Assembly (NCBI GenBank): GCA_045614225.1
Contig: JAZLCO010000085.1
Location: forward strand, 23,624-87,623
Source: UBA9715 sp045614225
GTDB taxonomy: Bacteria; Actinomycetota; Coriobacteriia; Coriobacteriales; Eggerthellaceae
DNA length: 64,000 nt
Direction: 5' to 3'
The notes under the pieces are model-generated. The model searched no databases. It saw only the letters and a program-made list of their open reading frames with translations, and was not told where the DNA came from. This document shows, piece after piece, positions 52,497 to 60,733 of the stretch. The stretch's first letter is position 1. Each line of letters starts with the position of its first letter. Both the position numbers and the translations under genes were made by a program.

Positions 52497-54689
52497 ATGG
52501 CGCAAATCGACTCTAACTTGACCAAAGACCAAGTTGCCCAGATGGAGCGCGAGTTCGCACGCAAGCGAGCCGCTGCCGAGCGGAGACGTGCCGCCGAGCT
52601 CGCACGCTTGTCAGACGAGCGGACGATGGTCGACGAGCGCCAGACAACCTGGACCTATTTCATCGTCGACGGCAACTTCATACGCCTCATCGCATGCGAC
52701 ACCGCCGAGGAGACGCTCGATGTGCCTGCTGATTTTGAGGGCCTCCCGCTCAAAGAAGTCGATCCAGAAGCGTTCTCGAATCTCGTCGCAACAAGGGAGA
52801 TCGCGCTCCCCGACTCGATTGAAGCCATTGGCACCTACGCATTCCGCGGATGCGAGAACCTGGAACGGCTCGTTCTGCCTGCCCGCACGACCACGTTCTC
52901 ATCGAGCTGGGTTTCGAAATGCCCGAACCTCACAGAGCTCTCACTTCCCGAATCACTCGAAACCGTGACAAACGAAGTGCTGGCCAACCAAGCTGTGAAG
53001 ACGCTTGCAATCGGCCGTCACACACAGTTCATCCAACCGGGTGCATTCGAGAAATCCCACCTGGAAACCTTGATCATCAGCCCTGACAACGAGCATATTG
53101 GGACCGATGGAACCTGCATCTACTCCGCCGACGGATCCGTGCTGGTTGCCCTTGCAAAGCCTGCGCATTGCTACGAAGTCGCCGCAGGCTGCCAACGCAT
53201 CGCAACCAAGGCGTTCGCCGGAGCGAAAATGCTCGAAGAGGTGACGCTACCCGAAGGCGTCACGCACATCGACGAGCTTGCATTCGCCAATTCGGGAATC
53301 ACGACATTCACCTGTCCTGCAAGTCTTGTCGAGATTGGCTCCAAAGCCTTCCTGCGCTGCCTTTCGCTCAAAACGGTCACCTTGAACGAAGGCCTGCGCA
53401 TCATCGAGAACGAAGCATTTGCCGGCTCGACCCTCGAAAGCTTGCGCATCCCAGCAAGCGTCGAGAGCATAGGCAACTCGATCACCGTGCGCACGAACGT
53501 GTGCCATTCAGGTGACGATGCTACGTTCACAATCGACGACGCCAGTGGGATTTACTTCATCGATGGGCAAGGTTGCCTGTACCGCAACGACCCAGACGGA
53601 ATGCATCTTGTACAGATGCTTGAGCCTTCCCTCACCGCTTACGAAGTGAACGCCTCGACGGTAGCCATCGAGGAAAAAGCGTTCGCGTACCACAACGCAC
53701 TGGAATCAGTCGAGCTGCCTGAAGGTCTCAAGCGCATCGGCGACGGCGCTTTCAGGGTTTGCCGCAAGCTTCGCCGTGTTTCGGTGCCCGATTCGCTCGA
53801 TTCGGTGGGTCCCGACGCATTCATCGACACGGCGCTCGAGTATTTCAGAATCCCCGCAGGTCTTGTCGACATCGGGAAAAATGCACTGGTCACCGATGGA
53901 TCGCATCATGAATTCGTACCGCCCGCTCTCCGCACCATCGATGTCGATCCACGCAATCCGCGCTTCTTCATGCACACGGGCATGCTCTGCCGCCGCACGA
54001 AGCTCGGCGCCAATGTCGTCATGTTTACTTCCTCATGCGAACGCGTCGAATTTCCCGAAGAGATAATCGAGGTCGAGGACTACGCGCTCAACAATGCTCG
54101 AGGGATTCGCGAACTGCATTTGAATGCGCGCCTGCGCACGATCGGCGCCTGTGGACTGAGCGTCATGAGCCAAATCCGGCACGTACGCATCGATGTCGAA
54201 GAGCCCATCGAGGGTATGACATCGTTCGTGCTGCACTTCCCTGCCACCACGCACAGCGTGCATGGTTTCCTGTTGGCGCTCGGCGGGCTCGGAAGTCTCT
54301 ATCTCCCTGACATCTTCGCGCAGTACGACAACTGCATTGCCGCTGCGCGCGATTACCACGCGCCGGGAAAGAGCGAGAATGCAAGTGCTTACGAACAGGT
54401 CAAGCTGATCATCGATCGGTTGAACGATTCGGTGCTGCTCACGGATAACAGCAAACGGCGCTATCAAACGCTCGTCACGAGCAACATCGAGGAGATTTGC
54501 ACCGACATCGCACGCCACGACGACCGCGTGGCCATGGGCCAGCTTGCCGACCTGGGGCTCTTGACCGCCGACAACCTCGATTCCGTCGTGGCATCCGTGA
54601 ACAAATTGCAAGACGCTGCCATGACCGGCTACCTGCTCGAGATGAAGCGCATCCGCTTCAGCGACCACGCCATCGATTTCGACCTGTAA
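52497..54689 (+). CDS. Intracellular BspA-type leucine-rich repeat protein
   Basis: 730 residues. A short Arg/Ala/Glu coiled coil (about 10-45) precedes many LRR_5 repeats from ~75 to ~590: patterns such as I-A-L-P-D-S-I-E-A-I-G-T-Y-A-F and L-P-E-G-L-K-R-I-G-D-G-A-F. The C-terminal ~130 residues are helical and hint at ankyrin-like repeats (M-G-Q-L-A-D-L-G-L-L). There is no signal sequence or anchor. Its plan recalls the LRR protein at 3608-6112 in the island. It follows the CapA-like gene by 33 bases, so possibly cotranscribed. Confidence 0.8.
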   Translation: MAQIDSNLTKDQVAQMEREFARKRAAAERRRAAELARLSDERTMVDERQTTWTYFIVDGNFIRLIACDTAEETLDVPADFEGLPLKEVDPEAFSNLVATREIALPDSIEAIGTYAFRGCENLERLVLPARTTTFSSSWVSKCPNLTELSLPESLETVTNEVLANQAVKTLAIGRHTQFIQPGAFEKSHLETLIISPDNEHIGTDGTCIYSADGSVLVALAKPAHCYEVAAGCQRIATKAFAGAKMLEEVTLPEGVTHIDELAFANSGITTFTCPASLVEIGSKAFLRCLSLKTVTLNEGLRIIENEAFAGSTLESLRIPASVESIGNSITVRTNVCHSGDDATFTIDDASGIYFIDGQGCLYRNDPDGMHLVQMLEPSLTAYEVNASTVAIEEKAFAYHNALESVELPEGLKRIGDGAFRVCRKLRRVSVPDSLDSVGPDAFIDTALEYFRIPAGLVDIGKNALVTDGSHHEFVPPALRTIDVDPRNPRFFMHTGMLCRRTKLGANVVMFTSSCERVEFPEEIIEVEDYALNNARGIRELHLNARLRTIGACGLSVMSQIRHVRIDVEEPIEGMTSFVLHFPATTHSVHGFLLALGGLGSLYLPDIFAQYDNCIAAARDYHAPGKSENASAYEQVKLIIDRLNDSVLLTDNSKRRYQTLVTSNIEEICTDIARHDDRVAMGQLADLGLLTADNLDSVVASVNKLQDAAMTGYLLEMKRIRFSDHAIDFDL

Positions 54690-54718
54690 TTGCAACAGAG
54701 ACCCAGTCTCTGTTGCAA
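54690..54718. terminator. Perfect 13-bp hairpin after the LRR gene
   Basis: TTGCAACAGAGAC pairs with its exact complement across a three-base loop, directly after the stop codon. A second hairpin (GAGGACTGCG / CGCAGCCCTC, one mismatch) follows at 54723-54746. No T-run follows on the plus strand. They separate convergent genes. Confidence 0.6.
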
Positions 54719-54773
54719 ACAAGAGGACTGCGCGGACGCAGCCCTCTCACCAAGTTTGCTTGAACTGAAGCGC

Positions 54774-56090
54774 TTAGCGCATGCCGCCGCGGCCACCCAT
54801 GCTGCCGCCACTCATGCCACCTTGCGGGCCGCCCATCATGCCGCCGCCCATCATGGAAGCAGTGATTTCAGAAACCTGCTCGCCGTTCACAGTGACCGTA
54901 CCGCCCGTCATTGCGGCATTGGCAATGTAGTCGAATGCGGATTGCGCGTTGATGTTGACCGTGCCACCCGTGATGAAGAGGCTGCCATTCGAATCGAGTG
55001 CATCGGTATCGCCGGAGGCCATATTTACCGAGACGTCGCCACCGTTGATCTCGAGCACGATATCGTATTCGCTCGACTTATCGGATGCGTTGATGCCGTC
55101 GTCGGTTGCCGTAACGTCAATCGTGCCGCCGTTAATCTGGATGTAGGTGCCCTCGATGCCCTCTTGGGAATCGATCGTGATATCTCCACCATCAATTTGA
55201 ACGACTGCATAACCCTCGATGCCATCGCTTGCACCGTTGAGGTTGAACGTGCCACCAGCGATATAGGCGTAACCGAGCGTCAAATCCTCATCGTTCTTGG
55301 CATGAATAGCATCGGTGCCAGCCGTGATGTTGAAGGTGCCGTCGGCGATTGCAACCGAATCCTTGCCCTGGATGCCATGCTCCGTGGCAGTGATGTTGTA
55401 CGTGCCTCCGGTGATCTTCACGTCGTCTTTGCCCACGACGCCGCTGGCAGACGAGTTGATGGTGAGCGTGCCTTGGCCGTTGAGCACGAGGTCGTCCTTG
55501 GCGAAGATGACGCCATCGATATTGGTCACATCGCCGATGGCGGCAAATTCGCCGGTGGTCGTGAGCTCGTTAGACGAACCGCTCGCCGTGGTGACGAACA
55601 CCTTGTCAGCAGAAAGGACGTAAATTGCAGGTGCGTCTGCGTTGGTGATGCTCACGCCATCGAGCACGAGCTGCACCTTCGCTGCGCTGTCGGCATCGAC
55701 GGTAATGGTGCAATCGGTTGCCGTGCCGCTGATGACGTAGACACCTTCTTCGCTGATGGTGATGTCCTCACCACTCTTGACCGTGATCTTGGTCGCATTA
55801 GTCGTATCTGCGGTTTGCTCCAGGTCGCGATTGGTGAACAGGCTGGACGTGTCGATGATGCTGCCAGAAGCCGGTTCAGATGCGTACGAAGCGCGCGTCA
55901 TCTCCATGCCGCCCATGGCGCCCATCGATCCCATCGAGCCCGTCGGCTCCGCCGCCATGCTGCTCGGGGCAGTCGAACTCGCGCTGCTGATCATGTCCGA
56001 TGCCGATGCTGACGACACATTTGCACAACCCGTGAAAGCCCCCACTGCCAGAGCGGCGCTTAAAAGAATCGGTATTCCATATCGTTTCAT
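54774..56090 (-). CDS. DUF4353-type carbohydrate-binding lipoprotein (Cthe_2159-like)
   Basis: 438 residues. Signal peptide with lipobox A-F-T-G-C near 21, a Ser/Ala/Met-rich linker, then a right-handed beta-helix built of repeated I-x-G-G-T-(F/Y/V)-N-(I/L) and D-G-I-(E/N/Q) units over ~100-410. This matches the DUF4353 family, whose member Cthe_2159 binds polygalacturonate. The C-terminus (~412-438) is an extreme Met/Gly stretch, and the N-terminal linker has G-S-M-G-S-M-G, possible metal-binding decoration. The ATG at 56090 follows AAAGGAG. Monocistronic, with an OmpR-type promoter upstream. Confidence 0.8.
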   Translation of the reverse strand: MKRYGIPILLSAALAVGAFTGCANVSSASASDMISSASSTAPSSMAAEPTGSMGSMGAMGGMEMTRASYASEPASGSIIDTSSLFTNRDLEQTADTTNATKITVKSGEDITISEEGVYVISGTATDCTITVDADSAAKVQLVLDGVSITNADAPAIYVLSADKVFVTTASGSSNELTTTGEFAAIGDVTNIDGVIFAKDDLVLNGQGTLTINSSASGVVGKDDVKITGGTYNITATEHGIQGKDSVAIADGTFNITAGTDAIHAKNDEDLTLGYAYIAGGTFNLNGASDGIEGYAVVQIDGGDITIDSQEGIEGTYIQINGGTIDVTATDDGINASDKSSEYDIVLEINGGDVSVNMASGDTDALDSNGSLFITGGTVNINAQSAFDYIANAAMTGGTVTVNGEQVSEITASMMGGGMMGGPQGGMSGGSMGGRGGMR

Positions 56091-56131
56091 TGTCTTGTCT
56101 CCTTTCAGACACGTCTCGTGCCGATAGGAAG

Positions 56132-56163
56132 ATGATAGGAAACGAACCTGAACCTCTCCTGAA
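56132..56163 (-). promoter_or_regulatory. Response-regulator-type promoter of the DUF4353 lipoprotein
   Basis: On the minus strand two direct repeats TTCAGG (56158-56163 and 56147-56152) are 11 bases apart. They occupy the -35 position, nine bases upstream of a -10-like TATCAT (56132-56137). This is the layout of promoters activated by OmpR/PhoB-family regulators. The ATG is about 40 bases downstream. Confidence 0.55.
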
Positions 56164-56203
56164 AGCTCGTCAACCAGAAGGAAACGACCCAAAGCGTCCG
56201 CTT

Positions 56204-56233
56204 CGAAAAAAAGATGGGCGGCCGAAGCCGCCC
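56204..56233 (-). terminator. Orphan minus-strand intrinsic terminator
   Basis: A perfect seven-base-pair GC stem (GGGCGGC / GCCGCCC) with a four-base loop, followed three bases later on the minus strand by a run of seven or eight T. No minus-strand gene lies between it and the NhaC start. It could end a small RNA. The rest of 56091-56399 holds the two promoters described and nothing else I can see. Confidence 0.65.
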
Positions 56234-56335
56234 TGGAGGGGAAGGAATGCGCGAGTTCGCGCTATGAAGTGGTGGTCGTCGGGCTTGCTCGGTAACTGCG
56301 AACCGCCCAACATGTCCCAACATTAGACCTTCATC

Positions 56336-56364
56336 CTGAACAAAACCTTAAACACGGCTATAAT
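56336..56364 (+). promoter_or_regulatory. Promoter of the NhaC-type antiporter gene
   Basis: A perfect TATAAT (56359-56364) lies 17 bases after a weak -35, CTGAAC (56336-56341), and 35 bases before the ATG. Confidence 0.5.
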
Positions 56365-56399
56365 GGTCGCTTGCGTTATTGGGAATTTGGAGAGTCATC

Positions 56400-57737
56400 A
56401 TGGAAACTAGCAACACTGAAACCATCACACCTCGTATTTCGGGCCTGCTGCCCGTCGGCGTCTTTCTTGTCCTTTTCATAGGCTCGGGTGTCGTCCTTCA
56501 GGACTTCTACAGCATGCCTGCCATCGTCGCGTTCGTTTGCGCATTGGCTGTCGCCTTCATCCAAAACCCCAAGCGCTCGTTCGACGAAAAGCTCGAAAGC
56601 GTCGCGCGCAGCATGGGCGAGTCGAACGTCATGATCATGTGTCTGGTGTTCGTGCTTGCCGGCGCATTCACAGGTGCGGTCAAATCTGCTGGCGGTGTCG
56701 AGAGCACCGTCAACTTCGCCTTGTCGATACTGCCGACGGGCATCGTGCTGCCCGGTCTGTTCCTCATCGCCTGCTTCATCTCGATTTCGATGGGCACGTC
56801 GGTCGGCACCATCGCGGCACTTGCGCCCATCGCCATCGGCGTTGCTGACAAGACGGGACTCGCCGGCGCCCTTTGCCTCGGCGCTATCGTGGGCGGCGCC
56901 ATGTTCGGCGACAACTTGTCGATGATCTCCGACACGACAATTGCAGCCACGCGCACGCAAGGCTGCGAGATGGACGAGAAGTTCAAGGAGAACTTCAAGA
57001 TAGCCTTACCCGCTGCCATCATCACGTTCATCATCTTCCTGGCTTTGGGCCTGGGAAGCGAGTACAACCTCGACGGCAACCTCGAATACAACCTCTGGCA
57101 AGTGCTGCCCTACGTCGCGGTTCTCGTGGCCGCGCTCGCAGGCGTCAACGTGTTCCTCGTGCTCATCGGCGGTACGGTGCTCTCCATCATCGTGGGTGTT
57201 GTGCTCGGCACGATTGCACCCGAGATGATCTTCATCGCCATCGGCTCAGGCCTCGACGGCGGCAGTGGCATCATGAACATGTACGACATCACGGTCATCT
57301 CGATCATCTGCGCAGGCATCATCGGTCTCGTACGCGACAACGGTGGCATCGAATGGATCCTGCAGAAGATCACCGGTCTCGTGCGTGGAAAGCGCGGCGC
57401 CCAGTTCGGCATCGCGGCACTCGCGTCGCTCGTGGACGTCTCCACGGCCAACAACACCGTCGCCATCGTCATCGCCGGCCCCATCGCGCGCAAGATCTCG
57501 GACCAGTACGACATCTCGCCACGCCGCACCGCCTCGCTCATCGACATCTTCACGAGCGTTTGGCAGGGCATCATCCCCTATGGCGCCCAGATCCTCTACG
57601 CCAGCGCCGGAGCCGCTGCCGTCGGCATGGCGGTCACGCCATTCGAGATCATCCCGTTCTTGTTCTACCCGTACCTGCTGGGTATCTGCGCGCTCATCTT
57701 CATAGCCATTTGGGGCAACAAAGAAAAAATGCGTTAA
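56400..57737 (+). CDS. NhaC-family Na+/H+ antiporter-like transporter
   Basis: 445 residues with about eleven membrane segments. G-T-S-V-G-T-I-A-A-L near 140, G-A-M-F-G-D-N-L-S near 170 and D-V-S-T-A-N-N near 345 fit the NhaC/DcuC-like ion transporter superfamily motifs, with intramembrane Asp/Asn residues for cation binding. The ATG at 56400 follows GGAGAG. Monocistronic with its own promoter and a hairpin that includes the stop codon. Some relatives carry amino acids or organic acids instead of Na+/H+, so the substrate is provisional. Confidence 0.82.
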   Translation: METSNTETITPRISGLLPVGVFLVLFIGSGVVLQDFYSMPAIVAFVCALAVAFIQNPKRSFDEKLESVARSMGESNVMIMCLVFVLAGAFTGAVKSAGGVESTVNFALSILPTGIVLPGLFLIACFISISMGTSVGTIAALAPIAIGVADKTGLAGALCLGAIVGGAMFGDNLSMISDTTIAATRTQGCEMDEKFKENFKIALPAAIITFIIFLALGLGSEYNLDGNLEYNLWQVLPYVAVLVAALAGVNVFLVLIGGTVLSIIVGVVLGTIAPEMIFIAIGSGLDGGSGIMNMYDITVISIICAGIIGLVRDNGGIEWILQKITGLVRGKRGAQFGIAALASLVDVSTANNTVAIVIAGPIARKISDQYDISPRRTASLIDIFTSVWQGIIPYGAQILYASAGAAAVGMAVTPFEIIPFLFYPYLLGICALIFIAIWGNKEKMR

Positions 57738-57760
57738 AAGGGACTGTCCCCGTTAACGCA
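57730..57760 (+). terminator. Hairpin containing the NhaC gene stop codon
   Basis: TGCGTTAA and GGGAC pair with GTCCC and TTAACGCA around a single central T, with a two-base mismatch inside the stem. The TAA stop is within the left arm. Similar to the hairpin at 58209-58232. Confidence 0.6.
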
Positions 57761-57805
57761 TTTGCTTGCAACAATCGAAGTCGCTAAAGGACGCGAGTCG
57801 TCACA

Positions 57806-58189
57806 TCACGCATAGCCCATTTCGTCCACTTGCTCTTCGTCCATGCCGAAGTAGTGCGCAATTTCGTGAACAACCGTCCTGCGAATCTCCTCGATCGTAT
57901 CGGCATGGGAAAGGCCCATCCTTTCATGAGGGCCTTTGAAAATCGTGATGGTGTCGGGGAATTCGCCATACCCGTAGTAGTCACCACGTTCGGTCATGGC
58001 AATGCCGCTGTACAAGCCCATCAACTCGCCTCCCTCGGAGAAAAGCCCATCGCCGAAATAGTCTTCTTCGTCGGGTTCGTCGGCAAGCATGAAAGCCACA
58101 TTGTCGAGCTCGTCGAGAAACTCGTCGGGAATCGAATCGAGCGCATCTTGAACGGCTGCTTCGAATTCTTCGTCGGTAAGCTTAGCCAT
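57806..58189 (-). CDS. Zincin-like metallopeptidase family protein
   Basis: 127 acidic residues. V-V-H-E-I-A-H-Y-F-G-M-D near residue 108 gives the HExxH zinc site with a third ligand position downstream (H-E-I-A-H-x-x-G-x-x-E/D), as in the short minimal metallopeptidase family of actinobacteria (DUF1025-type). No signal peptide, so cytoplasmic. It starts 39 bases after the DUF2344 gene, and the interval contains a hairpin. The role of the family is unclear. Confidence 0.85.
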   Translation of the reverse strand: MAKLTDEEFEAAVQDALDSIPDEFLDELDNVAFMLADEPDEEDYFGDGLFSEGGELMGLYSGIAMTERGDYYGYGEFPDTITIFKGPHERMGLSHADTIEEIRRTVVHEIAHYFGMDEEQVDEMGYA

Positions 58190-58208
58190 CGTGGTCCTTT
58201 CGGAACTG

Positions 58209-58232
58209 TTTAAAGGGACTGCCCCTTTTTAA
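58209..58232. terminator. Hairpin containing the DUF2344 gene stop codon
   Basis: On the minus strand GTTAAAAAGGGG pairs imperfectly with CCCTTTAAAC around a short loop, and the gene's TAA lies in the first arm. The core GGGACTGnCCC is shared with 57740-57750. Confidence 0.5.
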
Positions 58233-58843
58233 CACATCTCGCTTTGCGCGACACGTGTGACGGAAACGACCTCGCCATCAAAGACGCAATGGGCAAGCAA
58301 GAGATCGGGGCGAAGCGAGCCAGTGGGTTTGGCCTCAAGCGTGAACACAGCCTTGTTGCCTTCCAGCTCGAACGGCTTTACAAGGAATTCGCCCACCACG
58401 AGCGTCTTTTCCTTGCGCTTACGCACGACCGTCACGGTTTCGGGCGCTTCGATTGACTCGATTGCACGGTCGAACACGACTTCGTACGTCGAGAACGGGA
58501 ATGCGACGCTTGCGGCTGTGGCGTTGTGCTCGATGTAGTGGCACTCCTGCACCATCAACTCCGGCACGCTTGCTGCTTGCAGCGCTGCCAACGCTTTCGC
58601 AGGGGCGACGTACTCGGTCAGCTGCAAGTCGAAAATCTCGCACGTGCTGCCGACGCCGACGGGCAACGCCGCACCGAACGCAATCTTCATGTGCGGCGAG
58701 AACCCTTGGCTGATTGCGAACGGCAGCTTAGCGCGTCTCACGACACGCTCGAGCGTATGCGCAACCTCGAGGTGCGACAGCATGGCCAGCCGGCCTTCTT
58801 CGACGAAGGTCGCGCGCAATCTGAACAGACGTGGATCAGTCAT
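58229..58843 (-). CDS. TIGR03936-type radical SAM-associated protein (DUF2344)
   Basis: 204 residues. A-M-L-S-H-L-E-V near 20 and F-A-I-S-Q-G-F-S-P-H-M-K-I-A-F-G near 43 are the family hallmarks. The start ATG overlaps the end of the radical SAM gene by eight bases, the usual pairing in actinobacteria and firmicutes. In some bacteria the two are fused. Function unproven; a role in RNA or protein modification is suspected because of the radical SAM partner. Confidence 0.87.
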   Translation of the reverse strand: MTDPRLFRLRATFVEEGRLAMLSHLEVAHTLERVVRRAKLPFAISQGFSPHMKIAFGAALPVGVGSTCEIFDLQLTEYVAPAKALAALQAASVPELMVQECHYIEHNATAASVAFPFSTYEVVFDRAIESIEAPETVTVVRKRKEKTLVVGEFLVKPFELEGNKAVFTLEAKPTGSLRPDLLLAHCVFDGEVVSVTRVAQSEMC

Positions 58844-60731
58844 TGCGGGCACCTCCCAGCACACGAGGTTGTGCGAGCTGGTTGTCCACCCCGAGCCGCA
58901 TGCAAGCTCCGCACCCCGAGCAGCGCTCGAAGGTGCAATCGGGCGTCGTGATGCCCTCATCGGCCAATGCGCGTTCCCGCGCGAGCCAACGAGTCGTTGC
59001 ACCACAACCGATGTGATCCCACGGCATGACGTAGTCGGTCGGATAAGCCGTTTGGGCGGCAGCTTCAACATCGAACGACAAGACGTCGATTGCATCGCGC
59101 CACGCTTGCTCGTTGAAGCATTCCGTCCACGCATCGAACCGTGCACCGTGCCGCCACGCTTCCTCAACGAGCGCAGCAGCCTCTCGCCCACCACGACTCA
59201 TGACCGCCTCGACGAAGCTCGTCTTCGGGTCATGCCAGTTGATCGTGATGGCACGGTACTTCACCGAGTGGCGCAGAAGGTTCACACGTCGAAGCGCCTC
59301 CTCGGGCGGAATTTGGCCATCCCACTGGAAAGGCGTCTGAGCCTTCGGCACGAACAACGCGCATGATGCGCTAATCTGTATCGACCCTTTTTGGTCAGGT
59401 GGCACAACAGCACGAGCATGGTCATACGCTTGCTGAACGAGGCGGGCGATGCCCTTGATGTCGTCATCGGTCTCGGTTGGAAGGCCGATCATGAAATAGA
59501 GCTTGCAACGGCGCCAACCAGCGGCAAACGCCGCATCTATGGCGCCGAACAAGTCGTCTTCCGTCACGTTCTTGTTGATGACATCGCGCAACCGCTGAGT
59601 ACCAGCTTCGGGAGCGAACGTGAGCCCGCCCTTCTTCTGGCCGGCGACGAGCCCTGCCATGTCAACGCCAAACGAATCGAGTCGTTGCGACGGAATGGAA
59701 ATGCGCACGCCCTTCCCCGCACATTCGCGGTTCAAGCGCGTGAGAATTTCGGAAATCTGAGAATGGTCAGTCGAAGAAAGCGATGTGAGCGAAACTTCGT
59801 CATATCCCGTCTCCGCCAACCCCTCGAGCACCGAAGCCACGATGTTGTCAGCCGTTCGCTCGCGCACGGGGCGGTACATCATGCCCGCCTGGCAGAAGCG
59901 GCAACCACGGGCACATCCGCGGAGAATCTCGACGTTCAAGCGATCGTGCACAGCCTCGGTGAACGGCACGATGCACGGCTCCCACGCCGTGCTTTCCGCA
60001 AACCCGCGGAACACTTGCTTCTCGATGAACGTGGGAAGGCCCTCTTCCAAAGGCTCGATCCACGAACCGGCTTCCTGTGCTTCATCAGCTTCGCGCCAAC
60101 GATACAGCGACGGCACATACCACCCATCAAGCGCAGCGAGCGCACGCCATATCTCACGACGCGACGCCCCACGTGCACGTTGGGTGCGGATGACCTCGAG
60201 CCCTTCGGGAAGCGACTCCTCGCCCTCCCCAATGTTTATGGCATCGAAGAACGGCGCGTACGGCTCGGGGTTGAGCGCACATGGACCACCGGCAACGACG
60301 AGCGGGTCATCTTCTGAGCGATCGACAGCATGAAGCGGCAAACCTGCCAGATCGAGCGCCTCGAGCACGTTGGTCGCCGCAAGCTCATGCGGAAGCGTGA
60401 TGCCGATGACGTCGAAAGCGCCAAGCGGAGCGCAGCTCTCGATCGAGAACAGAGGCAACCCTTCCCTACGCAATGCATCACACATGTCGGGCGCGGGCAG
60501 AAAACCACGCTCTGCCACCATACCATCGCGTGCGTTAACAGCATTCACGAGAATGCGCAGCGCCTGGTTTGCCTGGCCCAACTCGTAGGTATCGGGATAC
60601 ACCATGCAGAAGCGAAAGCCGGCTTCAGGCTTGTAGACGCTCCCCCACTCATGGTTGATATAGCGCGACGGTCGCTCTGCCTTCGCGACGAGCGGCGCTA
60701 CTTGGGGCCAGATACTCTCGAATGGAACCAT
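58836..60731 (-). CDS. TIGR03960-type B12-binding radical SAM protein
   Basis: 631 residues. The N-terminal ~200 residues form a cobalamin-binding-like fold. The radical SAM cluster R-G-C-A-R-G-C-R-F-C near 275 gives the C-x3-C-x2-C for 4Fe-4S and AdoMet. A C-terminal extension ends in C-T-F-E-R-C-S-G-C-G-A-C, an extra metal or Fe-S site. The gene is two bases from the DUF697 gene and overlaps DUF2344, so it is in the rodA operon. The reaction is not established. Confidence 0.88.
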   Translation of the reverse strand: MVPFESIWPQVAPLVAKAERPSRYINHEWGSVYKPEAGFRFCMVYPDTYELGQANQALRILVNAVNARDGMVAERGFLPAPDMCDALRREGLPLFSIESCAPLGAFDVIGITLPHELAATNVLEALDLAGLPLHAVDRSEDDPLVVAGGPCALNPEPYAPFFDAINIGEGEESLPEGLEVIRTQRARGASRREIWRALAALDGWYVPSLYRWREADEAQEAGSWIEPLEEGLPTFIEKQVFRGFAESTAWEPCIVPFTEAVHDRLNVEILRGCARGCRFCQAGMMYRPVRERTADNIVASVLEGLAETGYDEVSLTSLSSTDHSQISEILTRLNRECAGKGVRISIPSQRLDSFGVDMAGLVAGQKKGGLTFAPEAGTQRLRDVINKNVTEDDLFGAIDAAFAAGWRRCKLYFMIGLPTETDDDIKGIARLVQQAYDHARAVVPPDQKGSIQISASCALFVPKAQTPFQWDGQIPPEEALRRVNLLRHSVKYRAITINWHDPKTSFVEAVMSRGGREAAALVEEAWRHGARFDAWTECFNEQAWRDAIDVLSFDVEAAAQTAYPTDYVMPWDHIGCGATTRWLARERALADEGITTPDCTFERCSGCGACMRLGVDNQLAQPRVLGGARND

Positions 60732-60733
60732 GT

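Noticed and set aside
54690..56012. 440-codon plus-strand frame opposite the DUF4353 lipoprotein
   Set aside because: The minus-strand protein has a lipobox and regular beta-helix repeats; the opposite frame has no recognisable feature.
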